A DNA stretch of 64,000 bases, taken from the IMG/VR virus record IMGVR_UViG_3300031787_000039, positions 1-64,000 of that record; one strand, written 5' to 3'. The DNA is from a virus. The position numbers were made by a program, and so were the translations under genes. This document shows, piece by piece, positions 22,697 through 30,686 of this stretch. Every line of letters begins with the position of its first letter. The stretch's first letter is position 1. Below the pieces are notes generated by a model. It saw only the letters and a list, made by a program, of their open reading frames with translations, was not told where the DNA came from and ran no database searches.

Positions 22697-23370
22697 CAAC
22701 CAAAAGTAGAGTCGGGTTCCAAAGCAATAAAATACGTCAGGTTGTATTTTGTATTTGTAAACTGAGATAGCAGTTTAGAAGACACTACAACATCGTAGGC
22801 ACCAGGAATAATCTTGATGTTTTCTACCTTGAAGTTGAAAGTAAACTCTTGATCAGTCTCACCAACCACAATGGCGTATTCATTAGAAGTATCGTTCTTC
22901 TTATCACGAACAACGAGTTTCACAACACCTGCCTCGCCAATAGCAGAAAGATCAGGCAGTTGATAAACTGCTGCTGCTTTCACCAGTTTTTCCAAAGAAG
23001 CACTGTCCAGTTGGAAGCAAACATCTTGAGAGGGAAGTTGAATATCTTTCTCTGGGGGAGAAATGATAACGTTAGGATCTGCAAAGAAATACTTCACACG
23101 ACGCTTACCTTCTTTGATAGAAAGATAAGAATCCTCTTTGAAGTCAAGGTCAGGGTCCTGGTGAAGACTCAGACCATTCAGAAACTGGTTGAGATCGTAA
23201 ATAGCAAAGTCACGGGGAAACTCTTCTGTAATGTCTGCCTCTGCAAGAATATTCTTGGCAACAGAAATAGTACGAAGACGGTTACCCTCCTTCACAAGGA
23301 TAGAGTTGTTAATACCAGCAAAATTCTTGAGAATAGTGAGGGTGTTATCAGAAAGTTTCATGTTGTTCAT
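22696..23370 (-). CDS. 45: Sliding clamp, T4 gp45-like
   Basis: This is the ring-shaped processivity factor for gp43, also the mobile activator of late transcription with gp55 and gp33 in T4. The product has 224 residues (T4: 228). The N-terminus MKLSDNTLTILKNFAGINNSI and the alternating strands (RRVKYFFADPNVII) fit the gp45 family. An ATG three codons in (MKLSDN) is an alternative start. Gene order 45 - (inserts) - 44 - 62 matches T4. Confidence 0.95.
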   Translation of the reverse strand: MNNMKLSDNTLTILKNFAGINNSILVKEGNRLRTISVAKNILAEADITEEFPRDFAIYDLNQFLNGLSLHQDPDLDFKEDSYLSIKEGKRRVKYFFADPNVIISPPEKDIQLPSQDVCFQLDSASLEKLVKAAAVYQLPDLSAIGEAGVVKLVVRDKKNDTSNEYAIVVGETDQEFTFNFKVENIKIIPGAYDVVVSSKLLSQFTNTKYNLTYFIALEPDSTFG

Positions 23371-23372
23371 TA

Positions 23373-23804
23373 TCAGCGGAATTCAGTAAGACCATTATTT
23401 TGACGGGAGTAGTGTCCGTCGAAGTGAAGCAGAAGCATAGCATAGTGAATGACTTTGAGGAGGTCACGCTTATTGCGTCCATCTTTATCACCATAGCGGC
23501 TCCCATACTTTAGGATGTTTGCCTGACAGAAACCAGGAGCAAGATCTTTTGCAGCCATCAGGTCAATAGTTTGAATATCTTGGTATTCTTGGTTGTGACC
23601 ACAATAGTGGCTTCCATAAGTGCTGGTCACATAGTCCTGAATATCTTTCAGGATTTTATCTTCGTTATATTTCCAGAGATGATTAGTATTTTCAGGCATA
23701 GTAACAGGGATTTTTTCAAGGTTAAGTGTACCACCACTATTATCAGTCATGGTGAATTGATAATCTGAATAAGGATACTCGTCCATAATAAAGGGAAGGC
23801 GCAT
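23373..23804 (-). CDS. DUF3310-containing protein
   Basis: The 143-residue product (ATG at 23804, MRLPFIMDEYPY) has the DUF3310 core: SHYCGHNQEYQDIQTIDLM, GFCQANILKYGSRYGDKDG, RNKRDLLKVIHYAMLLLHF. This family is common in phages, often annotated near nucleotide-metabolism genes; its activity is not established. Conserved His/Tyr/Glu residues and the D-x-x-K motif suggest an enzyme. A good GAAGG ribosome site lies 6 bases from the ATG. A sigma70-type promoter (TTGACC-N17-TATAAT) lies just upstream, inside the end of the cobS-like gene, making this the first gene of the clamp unit. Confidence 0.88.
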   Translation of the reverse strand: MRLPFIMDEYPYSDYQFTMTDNSGGTLNLEKIPVTMPENTNHLWKYNEDKILKDIQDYVTSTYGSHYCGHNQEYQDIQTIDLMAAKDLAPGFCQANILKYGSRYGDKDGRNKRDLLKVIHYAMLLLHFDGHYSRQNNGLTEFR

Positions 23805-23818
23805 TTTTACCTTCCCCA

Positions 23819-23847
23819 ATTATATCAGAAAGGTGCTTCTTGGTCAA
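23819..23847 (-). promoter_or_regulatory. Sigma70-type promoter TTGACC-N17-TATAAT
   Basis: Minus strand -35 TTGACC (23842-23847) and a perfect -10 TATAAT (23819-23824) are spaced by 17 bases. It overlaps the last codons of the cobS-like gene and should start transcription of DUF3310-45-speD-44. Confidence 0.7.
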
Positions 23848-24913
23848 CGGGCATTTGGAAATCAGCATCCACCTTATCATACAGTTCAAGGAATGCTTGC
23901 TTGGTTTCATCATCAAAGCGGTTCACACACACTTGGATTGCCTTTGCCTTGTCTTGGAAGATGCTGTAAGCACGGATGATGTGAATCAAACGGCGGGTGC
24001 TGATGATTTCCTCAATACCGCCATCATAGAAGGTCTTGCGGATGATGTCTGCCCAGTCCACCAGACGCTTACAGAACTGACGGTCTTCCACACCAAGGTC
24101 CAGAGCGATGCCTTCCAGGATCTTCTGCTCAATAGCAGGAGCGGGATAGGACTGCTCAAAGGTCACAGGGAAGCGTTCCAGGAATGCTTCGTTCAGAACA
24201 TTAGTGCCGATGAAGCGACCATCATCAGAACCCTTACCCTTGGTGTTTGCGGTGGCGATCACATTGAAACCAGCGGCAGGTTTGACCCAGCGACCAATCT
24301 TCTTAAGGAACACACCCTTACCTTCAAGAATAGATTGGAGACACAGAATCTTGTTGGAAGCAAGGTCAATCTCATCCAGCAGGAGAATAGCACCACGCTC
24401 AAGTGCCTCAATCACAGGACCATTGTGCCAAGCAGTGTTACCATCCACAAGACGGAAACCACCAATCAAGTCATCCTCATCGGTCTCAATGGTAATGTTT
24501 ACACGAATCAACTCACGCTTCAGTTGGGCACAAGCTTGCTCAACAGAGAAAGTTTTACCGTTACCAGAGAGTCCCGTAATGAAAGTAGGATAGAAAAGAC
24601 GGGACTCAATAATCTTGCGAATATCACCAAAGTTACCAAACTTGACGAAGGTATCATCTTTTTCAGGGATAAGGTTTTGCTCAACAGCAGGAATAGCAGC
24701 AGGTGCTTTTACAACCTGCTCAAACTGCTCTCGTGCCTCTTGGATGGTCAGATTCCACTTACCACGACCAGTCTTATATTGATCAAGTTTTTTCGTAACA
24801 GTTTGATAGTTAGCACCATTCATAGCACACCATCCACGAACATCAGCAGCAGTAACGGACTCACCGTAAACTGCCTGAAGAGAAGTGATGATGTAGTCAG
24901 CGGAAATGGTCAT
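23825..24913 (-). CDS. cobS: MoxR/CobS-like AAA+ ATPase
   Basis: The 362-residue protein has a short helical N-terminal domain and an AAA+ core. Walker A is GLSGNGKTFS (114-123), Walker B is GAILLLDEIDLAS (174-186), and a sensor-like NVIATANTKGKGSDD segment follows. Cyanophage annotators call this CobS, after the cobaltochelatase ATPase. However, the CobN chelatase subunit is not in the window, so a vitamin B12 role is unproven. It lies just downstream of a VWA-domain protein; MoxR-type ATPases usually work with VWA partners to remodel or activate target complexes. A terminator and a TATAAT element precede it. Confidence 0.9.
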   Translation of the reverse strand: MTISADYIITSLQAVYGESVTAADVRGWCAMNGANYQTVTKKLDQYKTGRGKWNLTIQEAREQFEQVVKAPAAIPAVEQNLIPEKDDTFVKFGNFGDIRKIIESRLFYPTFITGLSGNGKTFSVEQACAQLKRELIRVNITIETDEDDLIGGFRLVDGNTAWHNGPVIEALERGAILLLDEIDLASNKILCLQSILEGKGVFLKKIGRWVKPAAGFNVIATANTKGKGSDDGRFIGTNVLNEAFLERFPVTFEQSYPAPAIEQKILEGIALDLGVEDRQFCKRLVDWADIIRKTFYDGGIEEIISTRRLIHIIRAYSIFQDKAKAIQVCVNRFDDETKQAFLELYDKVDADFQMPVDQEAPF

Positions 24914-24938
24914 TGAGTGGTTTTGTTTAACTGAAGTT

Positions 24939-24944
24939 ATTATA
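24939..24944 (-). promoter_or_regulatory. Possible -10 element (TATAAT) for the cobS-like gene
   Basis: TATAAT lies 26 bases upstream of the ATG and just after the terminator T-tract. No convincing -35 is present at the usual distance. Confidence 0.4.
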
Positions 24945-24949
24945 TACGG

Positions 24950-24972
24950 AAAAGGGGGTCACAAGGACCCCC
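24950..24972 (-). terminator. Terminator upstream of the cobS-like gene
   Basis: Minus strand GGGGGTC-CTTGT-GACCCCC (7-bp stem) is followed by TTTT. The repeat CAAACTGTCCACTGGG precedes the stem. Confidence 0.8.
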
Positions 24973-24985
24973 AGTGGACAGTTTG
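24970..24985 (-). repeat. 16-bp repeat next to a terminator (copy 1)
   Basis: The minus strand reads CAAACTGTCCACTGGG. The same 16 bases occur at 27368-27383, in both cases running into the first arm of a terminator hairpin. Confidence 0.85.
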
Positions 24986-24997
24986 GAAATTGGACTA

Positions 24998-25144
24998 TCA
25001 CTTTCTTCGAAGAGTCTTTTTAGCAGACTTATATGGGACAGGTGGTTTTAATTCTACTGGTTCTGGAGTAGTTGACTCAATAACTGGTTTGATATCTTCT
25101 TTAGAAACATCTGAGTTTGAAAATAAATCGGAAAATCTACTCAT
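24998..25144 (-). CDS. Small hypothetical protein between the VWA and AAA+ genes (48 aa)
   Basis: The frame from the ATG at 25144 reads MSRFSDLFSNSDVSKEDIKP... and ends SAKKTLRRK. It has an acidic, proline-rich middle (ESTTPEPVELKPPVP) and a basic tail, so it looks disordered and could be a linear adapter. A GATAAATA late promoter motif lies 25 bases upstream. Short 'MSRF-DLF' proteins with Pro/Lys tails recur in cyanophages. No function is known. Confidence 0.6.
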   Translation of the reverse strand: MSRFSDLFSNSDVSKEDIKPVIESTTPEPVELKPPVPYKSAKKTLRRK

Positions 25145-25168
25145 TAGAGTTATTGGAATTCTTTGAAA

Positions 25169-25176
25169 TATTTATC
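25169..25176 (-). promoter_or_regulatory. T4-type late promoter (GATAAATA)
   Basis: The motif overlaps the stop of the VWA gene and lies 25 bases upstream of the 48-aa gene. Confidence 0.6.
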
Positions 25177-27316
25177 AAGCAACGAGTTCTACAAACTCTC
25201 CAAGAATCTTTTTGTTCATCTTCTTGGACTTAAGACTCTTCACAAATGCAGATTTGATTTGAGTCTTGGTAGCATCTTCGGCAACTTCAAATTCAGCATC
25301 TTGTGCGAGAGCATTTGCCGAAAGTCCAAAGTAAGCATTATACCCAGACTTCTTAATAGTAAATGCTTTTTCTTTCTTCCAAATGCTCATGGTCTTCTCA
25401 AAGTCTGGTCCATAATATCCACAATAACGACGGATAAAGGAACCAGCATCACGGGAAGCAAGCACACGAATACCAATGAAGTTCATGTCCTTAAACTTAT
25501 CCCGCAGATTTTGAAGAAGAACATCAGTAAACTCATACCACTCACAATCAAGCGAATAAGTCATACCAGTCTTACGATCACGCAAGAAGGCATTAGGTCC
25601 AATATATGCAGTGCCCATAAAAGGATCATCTTCCCAGCGGCGTTGAACTTCACGGTGATATTTGGGCATTGCTGCCTCACCATCGGTTAGAACAACACAC
25701 TGAATCTTTTGAAGTTTGTTCTCTTGTTGGAACTTAGGAAGAATCTGATGAAGAGCGATCAAGGTCTCATTAAGAGGAGTACCAGAGAGACTCAAACCAT
25801 AAGGAATAGTATAGCGAGCATGAGAGTTCCAACGAAACGCAGTAGCAAGACGAAAGATATTCTTCATCTGCTCTTCCAAAGTTTTAGCATTGGTCTTGCT
25901 GGTGAGCATATTCATCAGCGAGAACCATTCACCAACTTGAACCAGTCCATCTTTTTTGGTATAAGCAAGTTCACGGAGGTTTGCCTTGTTGTCCTCATCA
26001 TACTTCACCAGAGGATAATCACTGGTAAAGGCATAAACATCAAAGGGGATAGCAACTTTCTTACAGAACCACACAAGGTTGAAGAGTTGCTTGACGGTAT
26101 CCAGCATCACATCACTCATTGAACCAGACCAGTCAAGGATGAACACCAGACCATGATTCTTACCATCAGCAAGAGTGGTGACTTTCTTAAAGAGATCTTC
26201 GTTATATTTGTAGGTATGAAGTTTAGTGCAGTCCAGAACTCCAGTGCGGGCAGTAGAAGCACGAGCATATGAATCTGCTGCCTTGCGGCACTCAAACTCT
26301 TTGACCAGATAGTTTACTTCTTTCTGGGCAGAACGCTTGAACTCCACGAACTTTTTATCAACTTCACCAAAGATTTCGTCAGATGTGAACTCCTTATCTT
26401 CCAACCAGGAGTTCCAATATTCCCTACACTTATCATGAATTTCAGCATTAGGGACAATAACTTTATCCAAATCAAGTTTGGGCAACTCAAGGTAAACATT
26501 CTCCTGCCCGTTTTGTTCAACCAAATCTTTGAGTGCTTCTTCAAGTGAATCCATAGTTTTCACTTCTGGTTCATCAATCTCACCACCAGTAGAGGTAGGT
26601 CTCTGCTGCTCCTGTTCGGCAGTTCCACCATAAGAGTCAGTATCACCAGGTTGCTCCTGGTCACTTTCATTCTCACCCTCAGGTTGATCGGAGAAGTCAG
26701 ATGCAGGTTGGTTACCACCAGTTTGCTGAGACTCCAAAGAGTCCATCTGAGTTTTGGTTTCTTCCTGCTGCTTTGCCTTGCAAAACCTATAAAGTTTCCA
26801 AGCAGCAGCAAGAACATCAACAAAAGTTTCAGTCTCTCCAATCAGAGAAACAAGTTCTTTCTCATCATCCTCAAAAGGAATATCCACAAAGTTGCCGATT
26901 TTATAATATAGATTTACCTTATCAGCAAGATTATAAGTAGTAAGATCGTCATCAGCAATCTGAAAGAAGTCTTGCTCCGCAAGTTCTTCATAACCTTTAT
27001 AGAAGGTCTTAGAAAGACCAGCATAACGACGCTTCATCAGTTTCTCAATGCGAGCATCCTCAACCACGTTCACAAACTGGGGAGGAATCTTGTGAGTCTC
27101 CAACCAGTTTTCATCTGGAGTGTAGAGAGCATGACCAACCTCGTGACCCACCAGAAGGTCATAGACGGTGCTGCTTGCCTTTTCCCACATAGGCAGAGTC
27201 AGAACACGAGTATGGACGTTAAAACAAGCAGTCTCCACTTTCTTGTGCTCAACCACAAGATCTTCGGTAGCAAGCAGCTTAGCGAGTTGAGACTTGATTT
27301 CGTGGCTGACGGGCAT
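25175..27316 (-). CDS. VWA-domain protein with N-terminal metalloprotease motif (CobT/peptidase-like)
   Basis: From the ATG at 27316 (MPVSHEIKSQL) the protein has 713 residues. The N-terminal part carries a zinc-protease motif H58-E59-V-G-H62 (LLVGHEVGHALYT) and a downstream E86-D-A-R-I-E91 segment that could give the third ligand. A low-complexity acidic/Gln linker spans about 185-255. The C-terminal von Willebrand A domain starts with the MIDAS motif D395-W-S397-G-S399, with a later LTDGEA Asp. VWA proteins of this type pair with MoxR/CobS ATPases, and the next main gene downstream is such an ATPase. The role in infection is unknown. Confidence 0.88.
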   Translation of the reverse strand: MPVSHEIKSQLAKLLATEDLVVEHKKVETACFNVHTRVLTLPMWEKASSTVYDLLVGHEVGHALYTPDENWLETHKIPPQFVNVVEDARIEKLMKRRYAGLSKTFYKGYEELAEQDFFQIADDDLTTYNLADKVNLYYKIGNFVDIPFEDDEKELVSLIGETETFVDVLAAAWKLYRFCKAKQQEETKTQMDSLESQQTGGNQPASDFSDQPEGENESDQEQPGDTDSYGGTAEQEQQRPTSTGGEIDEPEVKTMDSLEEALKDLVEQNGQENVYLELPKLDLDKVIVPNAEIHDKCREYWNSWLEDKEFTSDEIFGEVDKKFVEFKRSAQKEVNYLVKEFECRKAADSYARASTARTGVLDCTKLHTYKYNEDLFKKVTTLADGKNHGLVFILDWSGSMSDVMLDTVKQLFNLVWFCKKVAIPFDVYAFTSDYPLVKYDEDNKANLRELAYTKKDGLVQVGEWFSLMNMLTSKTNAKTLEEQMKNIFRLATAFRWNSHARYTIPYGLSLSGTPLNETLIALHQILPKFQQENKLQKIQCVVLTDGEAAMPKYHREVQRRWEDDPFMGTAYIGPNAFLRDRKTGMTYSLDCEWYEFTDVLLQNLRDKFKDMNFIGIRVLASRDAGSFIRRYCGYYGPDFEKTMSIWKKEKAFTIKKSGYNAYFGLSANALAQDAEFEVAEDATKTQIKSAFVKSLKSKKMNKKILGEFVELVA

Positions 27317-27337
27317 CGGTCTGTTGCGTATGGACCT

Positions 27338-27343
27338 ATTATA
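27338..27343 (-). promoter_or_regulatory. Possible -10 element (TATAAT) for the VWA gene
   Basis: TATAAT directly follows the terminator T-tract and lies 22 bases from the ATG. I see no clear -35, so it is a candidate only. Confidence 0.4.
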
Positions 27344-27344
27344 C

Positions 27345-27369
27345 AAAAAAAGGAGGTCCGAAGACCTCC
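27345..27369 (-). terminator. Terminator with UUCG loop
   Basis: Minus strand GGAGGTC-TTCG-GACCTCC (7-bp stem with a C(UUCG)G tetraloop) is followed by seven T. Confidence 0.88.
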
Positions 27370-27383
27370 CAGTGGACAGTTTG
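27368..27383 (-). repeat. 16-bp repeat next to a terminator (copy 2)
   Basis: The minus strand reads CAAACTGTCCACTGGG, identical to 24970-24985, again overlapping the start of a terminator stem. Confidence 0.85.
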
Positions 27384-27393
27384 AAAAGTGTCC

Positions 27394-27984
27394 TCAACGA
27401 CCGAAATCTGGTCCTCCTGGATTAACACCAAATGGTAATTCTTTATCAAACTCTCTGCTTCTTTTTTTTGCTGATGGAGGTGCTGGTTTTGCTGGTGCTG
27501 GTTTCTTTATCATTGATGAACTGGGGGCATTGTCTCTTGCACGATCCCTAGCGTAATCAAATGTACCCTTCACATTTTGTACTTTTTGTTTGAGAGTATC
27601 TACTCCCTTCTCAACAGTTCCAACTACTGTTCCAGCAGCTCTGGCCACATTATCTGCGGTTTGCCCAATCCAACCCTCAACAATACTCTGTCTCCACTCT
27701 TCACTCATATTTGCCATAATAGCAAGAGCTGACTTGTTGGTATCAGCATAACCTTCAGCAACCAGATATTCTAAGAGGTAGTCAAAAAGATCAACCTCTT
27801 CTTTCATCTCATTTTCTTTCTCTTCTTTCTCTTTCTTTTCTTTCTTTTTCCCCTTCATTTTAGGAGTTTCTTCCTTATCACCACACTCCTCATCATCTTC
27901 CATCTCATCTTCCATTTCTTTGCCGTATCCTTCATAGATACTAGCATATGCTTCTTTAATAAGGCGAAGTTCTTTTGAATCCAT
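27394..27984 (-). CDS. Cyanophage virion/scaffold-like protein (196 aa)
   Basis: It starts MDSKELRLIKEAYASIYEGYG, then has an acidic/Lys low-complexity run (about 25-62). A short module follows (EVDLFDYLLEYLVAEGYA with SALAIMANMSEEWRQSIVE, about 63-102). The rest has a helical segment and a Pro/Ala/Lys tail. The same module opens the neighbouring 262-aa protein. Such proteins in cyanophages are associated with the virion, but their exact place is not known. A CATAAATA late promoter motif lies about 20 bases upstream, and a terminator follows the gene. Confidence 0.75.
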   Translation of the reverse strand: MDSKELRLIKEAYASIYEGYGKEMEDEMEDDEECGDKEETPKMKGKKKEKKEKEEKENEMKEEVDLFDYLLEYLVAEGYADTNKSALAIMANMSEEWRQSIVEGWIGQTADNVARAAGTVVGTVEKGVDTLKQKVQNVKGTFDYARDRARDNAPSSSMIKKPAPAKPAPPSAKKRSREFDKELPFGVNPGGPDFGR

Positions 27985-28002
27985 TTTCTTATAGTTTTTA
28001 GT

Positions 28003-28009
28003 TATTTAT
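28003..28009 (-). promoter_or_regulatory. T4-type late promoter (ATAAATA)
   Basis: ATAAATA lies 19 bases upstream of the ATG at 27984, in the short gap after the 262-aa gene. Confidence 0.65.
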
Positions 28010-28011
28010 GT

Positions 28012-28800
28012 TTAAGCAATTTTTTTGGTATCAACTCTAGGAATACCATATGTTTTAGCGTGTATTTCCTTACCAAGATTTTCAGCTTCTGCTGTTCTAC
28101 CCTGCTTAATTAACTCACGATATTTTTGAACTTCAGGATCCGCTGGTTTTGCCGCTGGTCTCGCTACAGGTGGAACAACTCTTTTCCTTTCGACTGGTTT
28201 TGCTGCTACAGGTTCCACTGTTCTTGATTTTTCTAGTGGTGTTTCAGGCATTGGATCAATAGGATCAAATGTTGCCTTTGCCTTTGGTTTGGGCATTGGA
28301 TCTATTGGATCAAATTTTACTCTTGTTTTTAAATAATTTTGGAATGGAGTTTCTTTAGATTGACGTGCTTTTAGTTCACCACTCACTCTTTCCCACTCTT
28401 TAGGATTTGCTGCCTTTGTTAATACATCTGCAGTTTTTGTAACAATTCCAGTTAAAAGTGCTCCACCAAGAACAGACTTAGGAGATACCTTTAAAGATGG
28501 TTTTGGACTGACCGTTGGTGAAACCTTTGGAGGAGTTCCAATTTGGAATGCTGCTGGTTTTGGAGCAGGTTGAGTAGATGCTCCTCTAAAAATATTAGTT
28601 AAATTTGTAGGTCCTGATGGTGGTTTGATAGGCATTTTATCAATACCAGTCATCATTCTATACATTTTAGAAGCTATTTGCATTCCCTTCATCCAATTCT
28701 CATTGATGGTTGACATCATGAAAAGAGATTCTTCATTTGTATTTCCTTCTTCTACAAGTCTATTAAACACAAAATCATATATGTCTTCTTTAATTTCCAT
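28012..28800 (-). CDS. Cyanophage virion/scaffold-like protein with Pro-rich repeats (262 aa)
   Basis: The N-terminal module (MEIKEDIYDFVFNRLVEEG with SLFMMSTINENWMKGMQ) matches the module in the 196-aa neighbour. The middle is Pro/Lys-rich and contains a tandem FDPIDPMPKPKA / FDPIDPMPETPL repeat at about 165-195. The C-terminal segment (DPEVQKYRELIKQGRTAEAE) is helical. No enzyme motif is seen. The late promoter upstream overlaps a terminator T-tract. It is likely a late virion or assembly protein, by context only. Confidence 0.75.
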   Translation of the reverse strand: MEIKEDIYDFVFNRLVEEGNTNEESLFMMSTINENWMKGMQIASKMYRMMTGIDKMPIKPPSGPTNLTNIFRGASTQPAPKPAAFQIGTPPKVSPTVSPKPSLKVSPKSVLGGALLTGIVTKTADVLTKAANPKEWERVSGELKARQSKETPFQNYLKTRVKFDPIDPMPKPKAKATFDPIDPMPETPLEKSRTVEPVAAKPVERKRVVPPVARPAAKPADPEVQKYRELIKQGRTAEAENLGKEIHAKTYGIPRVDTKKIA

Positions 28801-28815
28801 CTTTCAAACTACTTT

Positions 28816-28959
28816 TTAGATATTTATTAAAAAAGAAGCGTCCCGTGAGAGACGCTTCTTGAGTGCTTGGCGACGTGCCTTTGCTTGTCGGAGTGCTTGC
28901 GGTTTCAGTTTTCGCTTCTGCTCCTTTTTAGAGTGATGCTTCCAGTTTGGGACTTGCAT
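28816..28959 (-). CDS. Very basic small protein (47 aa)
   Basis: The frame from the ATG at 28959 reads MQVPNWKHHSKKEQKRKLKP... and ends DASFLINI. About 20 of 47 residues are Lys, Arg or His, so nucleic-acid binding is plausible. It is joined to gene 46 by TAATG. The terminator hairpin and the next late promoter lie inside its last 14 or so codons, so a transcript ending at the terminator would lack the stop codon. Confidence 0.55.
   Translation of the reverse strand: MQVPNWKHHSKKEQKRKLKPQALRQAKARRQALKKRLSRDASFLINI
28821..28827 (-). promoter_or_regulatory. T4-type late promoter (ATAAATA)
   Basis: TTAATAAATATC on the minus strand directly follows the terminator T-tract, 20 bases upstream of the ATG at 28800. 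Confidence 0.7.
28829..28860 (-). terminator. Terminator after gene 46 unit
   Basis: Minus strand AAGAAGCGTC pairs with GACGCTTCTT (10 bp) and a T run follows. The stem encodes part of the 47-aa basic peptide. Confidence 0.85.
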
Positions 28960-30686
28960 TAGTCTTGTGTTGTTGAAGACATTTTACGGGAAAAACCTTT
29001 GACTTTCTCAAACCTTATGACACTTTCAAATTTGTCATGTAGGTCTGACTTATGGGAGATAACAAAAATATTAGCATCCTTAATCACATAGCGGATAATT
29101 TTAAGAAACTCATCAGTTCCAAAACCATCAAGAGAGGAATCAAATACCTCATCCATAATCAGCAGGTTTGTATTAGCGGAGTTTTTGACTCTCGCCACTT
29201 CTCTCCAAGTGAAAAGTAGGGATAGGTCGATTCTCATTTTCTCACCCTCGCTAAAAGAAGAATATGAAAAGTCTTCGTGAATGGGTGACTTTACTGTTTC
29301 GTTAAACTCTTCGTCAAGATGGAAGTTTATATAAAAATCCATCATCTGAAGGTAACGATTTACCTGCTGATTTATGAACGGAAGATACTTCTTAATGATC
29401 TTCGTTTTTACACCATCATCCTTAAGTAAGGAATAGGCAAAATCGTGATAGACGATTTCTTGTTTTCTATCTGAGAGGTCTTCGATTGTCTTTTGGAGAT
29501 TTGTTCTAAATTCTTCTAGCTTCTCATGTTCAGAATTTCGGTTTGCAAGGTTCTCGGTAATTGTTTGAATTTCATGCTCAAGATCTCTGATTTGTCTTTG
29601 GTTGAGACTAATCCGAGTATTGTTTTGAGAAATGCCATGCGTTAAATTTGTAATCTCCTGGGAAAGTGCGGTGAATTGACGCTCTCTCTCTTGTTCGAAC
29701 TTTATTGTTTGTTCAAGTTCTTCATAACCATCCTTAAGTTCCTTTGCCTTATTTTGAGCGTCTGTAATTCTATTTAACCGAAACTCTTCCTCAATACTTT
29801 GAGTACAGGTAGGGCAGACCGTATTTTCAGTAAAAAACTTATGCTCTTTGGTAATGGCAGATACCTTTTGAGAAATCTTTCCTTTGAGATTATTGAGCTT
29901 TACTAACTTATCTCCCGCTCCAATGACTTCCTCCTGTTCTTTTGCGAATGAATGAATCTTCTCTTCTATTACTCCATTCTCATCCATATAAATGCCAACT
30001 TCTTTATCAAGATTGGTAATCTTTTCTCTATTGGCGTTAATATTGGCATTTCCGCGATTTTCTAACTCTTCAATAAAGTCTCTTTGCATCTTCATCTTAT
30101 CTTTTAGAGTTTCTTTCTTCAACTCCAAAGATTTAACTTGCGTTTTCTTCTCTTTAATAGAATCTTTAAGGATATTATTCATCGCAGAGAAAATACGAAT
30201 ATCCAGAAGATCCTCAATAACCTCACGGCGATTAGAAGAAGTCAACTGCATAAAAGGTACAAAAGTACTACTACCCAAAATCACAATCTGAGTAAATGAC
30301 TTATAGTTTAGTTTGAGAATACTCTCTTCAAGGATACGCTGCATTGCGCGGTCATCTGCTTCACGATGAAGTGGAGTTCCATTAACCACAATATCAAACA
30401 CAGAAGGTTTGATACCACGACGTACAAGATACTGACGACTATTAATACTAAACTCAATCTCAACCACACACTCGCGTTCATTGGTAGTATTCACCAACTG
30501 TGGTTTATTGATTTTACGATATGGTTTATTAAACAGTGCAAAAGTAAGTGCGTCCAAAATTGTGGACTTACCTGCACCATTTGTTCCAACAACAAGGTTA
30601 GTCCTATGTTGATTTAGTTCTACTTCCGTAAACTGATTACCTGTAGAAAGGAAATTACGCCAACGGATCTTTTGAAAGGTTATCAT
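28959..30686 (-). CDS. 46: Recombination endonuclease subunit, T4 gp46-like (Rad50/SbcC)
   Basis: This is the SMC-like ATPase that works with gp47 to resect DNA ends. The protein has 575 residues (T4: 560). Walker A is VVGTNGAGKST (32-42). Two long coiled-coil arms flank a zinc hook C291-P-T-C294. The ABC signature FSEGEKMRIDLSLLF and Walker B LLIMDEVFDSS are in the C-terminal part. It overlaps the DUF3110 gene by 32 bases and the 47-aa basic gene by one. Confidence 0.96.
   Translation of the reverse strand: MITFQKIRWRNFLSTGNQFTEVELNQHRTNLVVGTNGAGKSTILDALTFALFNKPYRKINKPQLVNTTNERECVVEIEFSINSRQYLVRRGIKPSVFDIVVNGTPLHREADDRAMQRILEESILKLNYKSFTQIVILGSSTFVPFMQLTSSNRREVIEDLLDIRIFSAMNNILKDSIKEKKTQVKSLELKKETLKDKMKMQRDFIEELENRGNANINANREKITNLDKEVGIYMDENGVIEEKIHSFAKEQEEVIGAGDKLVKLNNLKGKISQKVSAITKEHKFFTENTVCPTCTQSIEEEFRLNRITDAQNKAKELKDGYEELEQTIKFEQERERQFTALSQEITNLTHGISQNNTRISLNQRQIRDLEHEIQTITENLANRNSEHEKLEEFRTNLQKTIEDLSDRKQEIVYHDFAYSLLKDDGVKTKIIKKYLPFINQQVNRYLQMMDFYINFHLDEEFNETVKSPIHEDFSYSSFSEGEKMRIDLSLLFTWREVARVKNSANTNLLIMDEVFDSSLDGFGTDEFLKIIRYVIKDANIFVISHKSDLHDKFESVIRFEKVKGFSRKMSSTTQD

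Noticed and set aside
23825-24913. Cobalamin biosynthesis function for the CobS-like ATPase
   Set aside because: No CobN-like chelatase is visible here and the neighbouring VWA protein carries a protease motif; the name is kept only as a family label.
23840-24916. Long plus-strand open frame opposite the cobS-like gene
   Set aside because: It is antisense to a protein with clear AAA+ motifs, has no recognisable domain and no ribosome site, and all other genes are on the minus strand.
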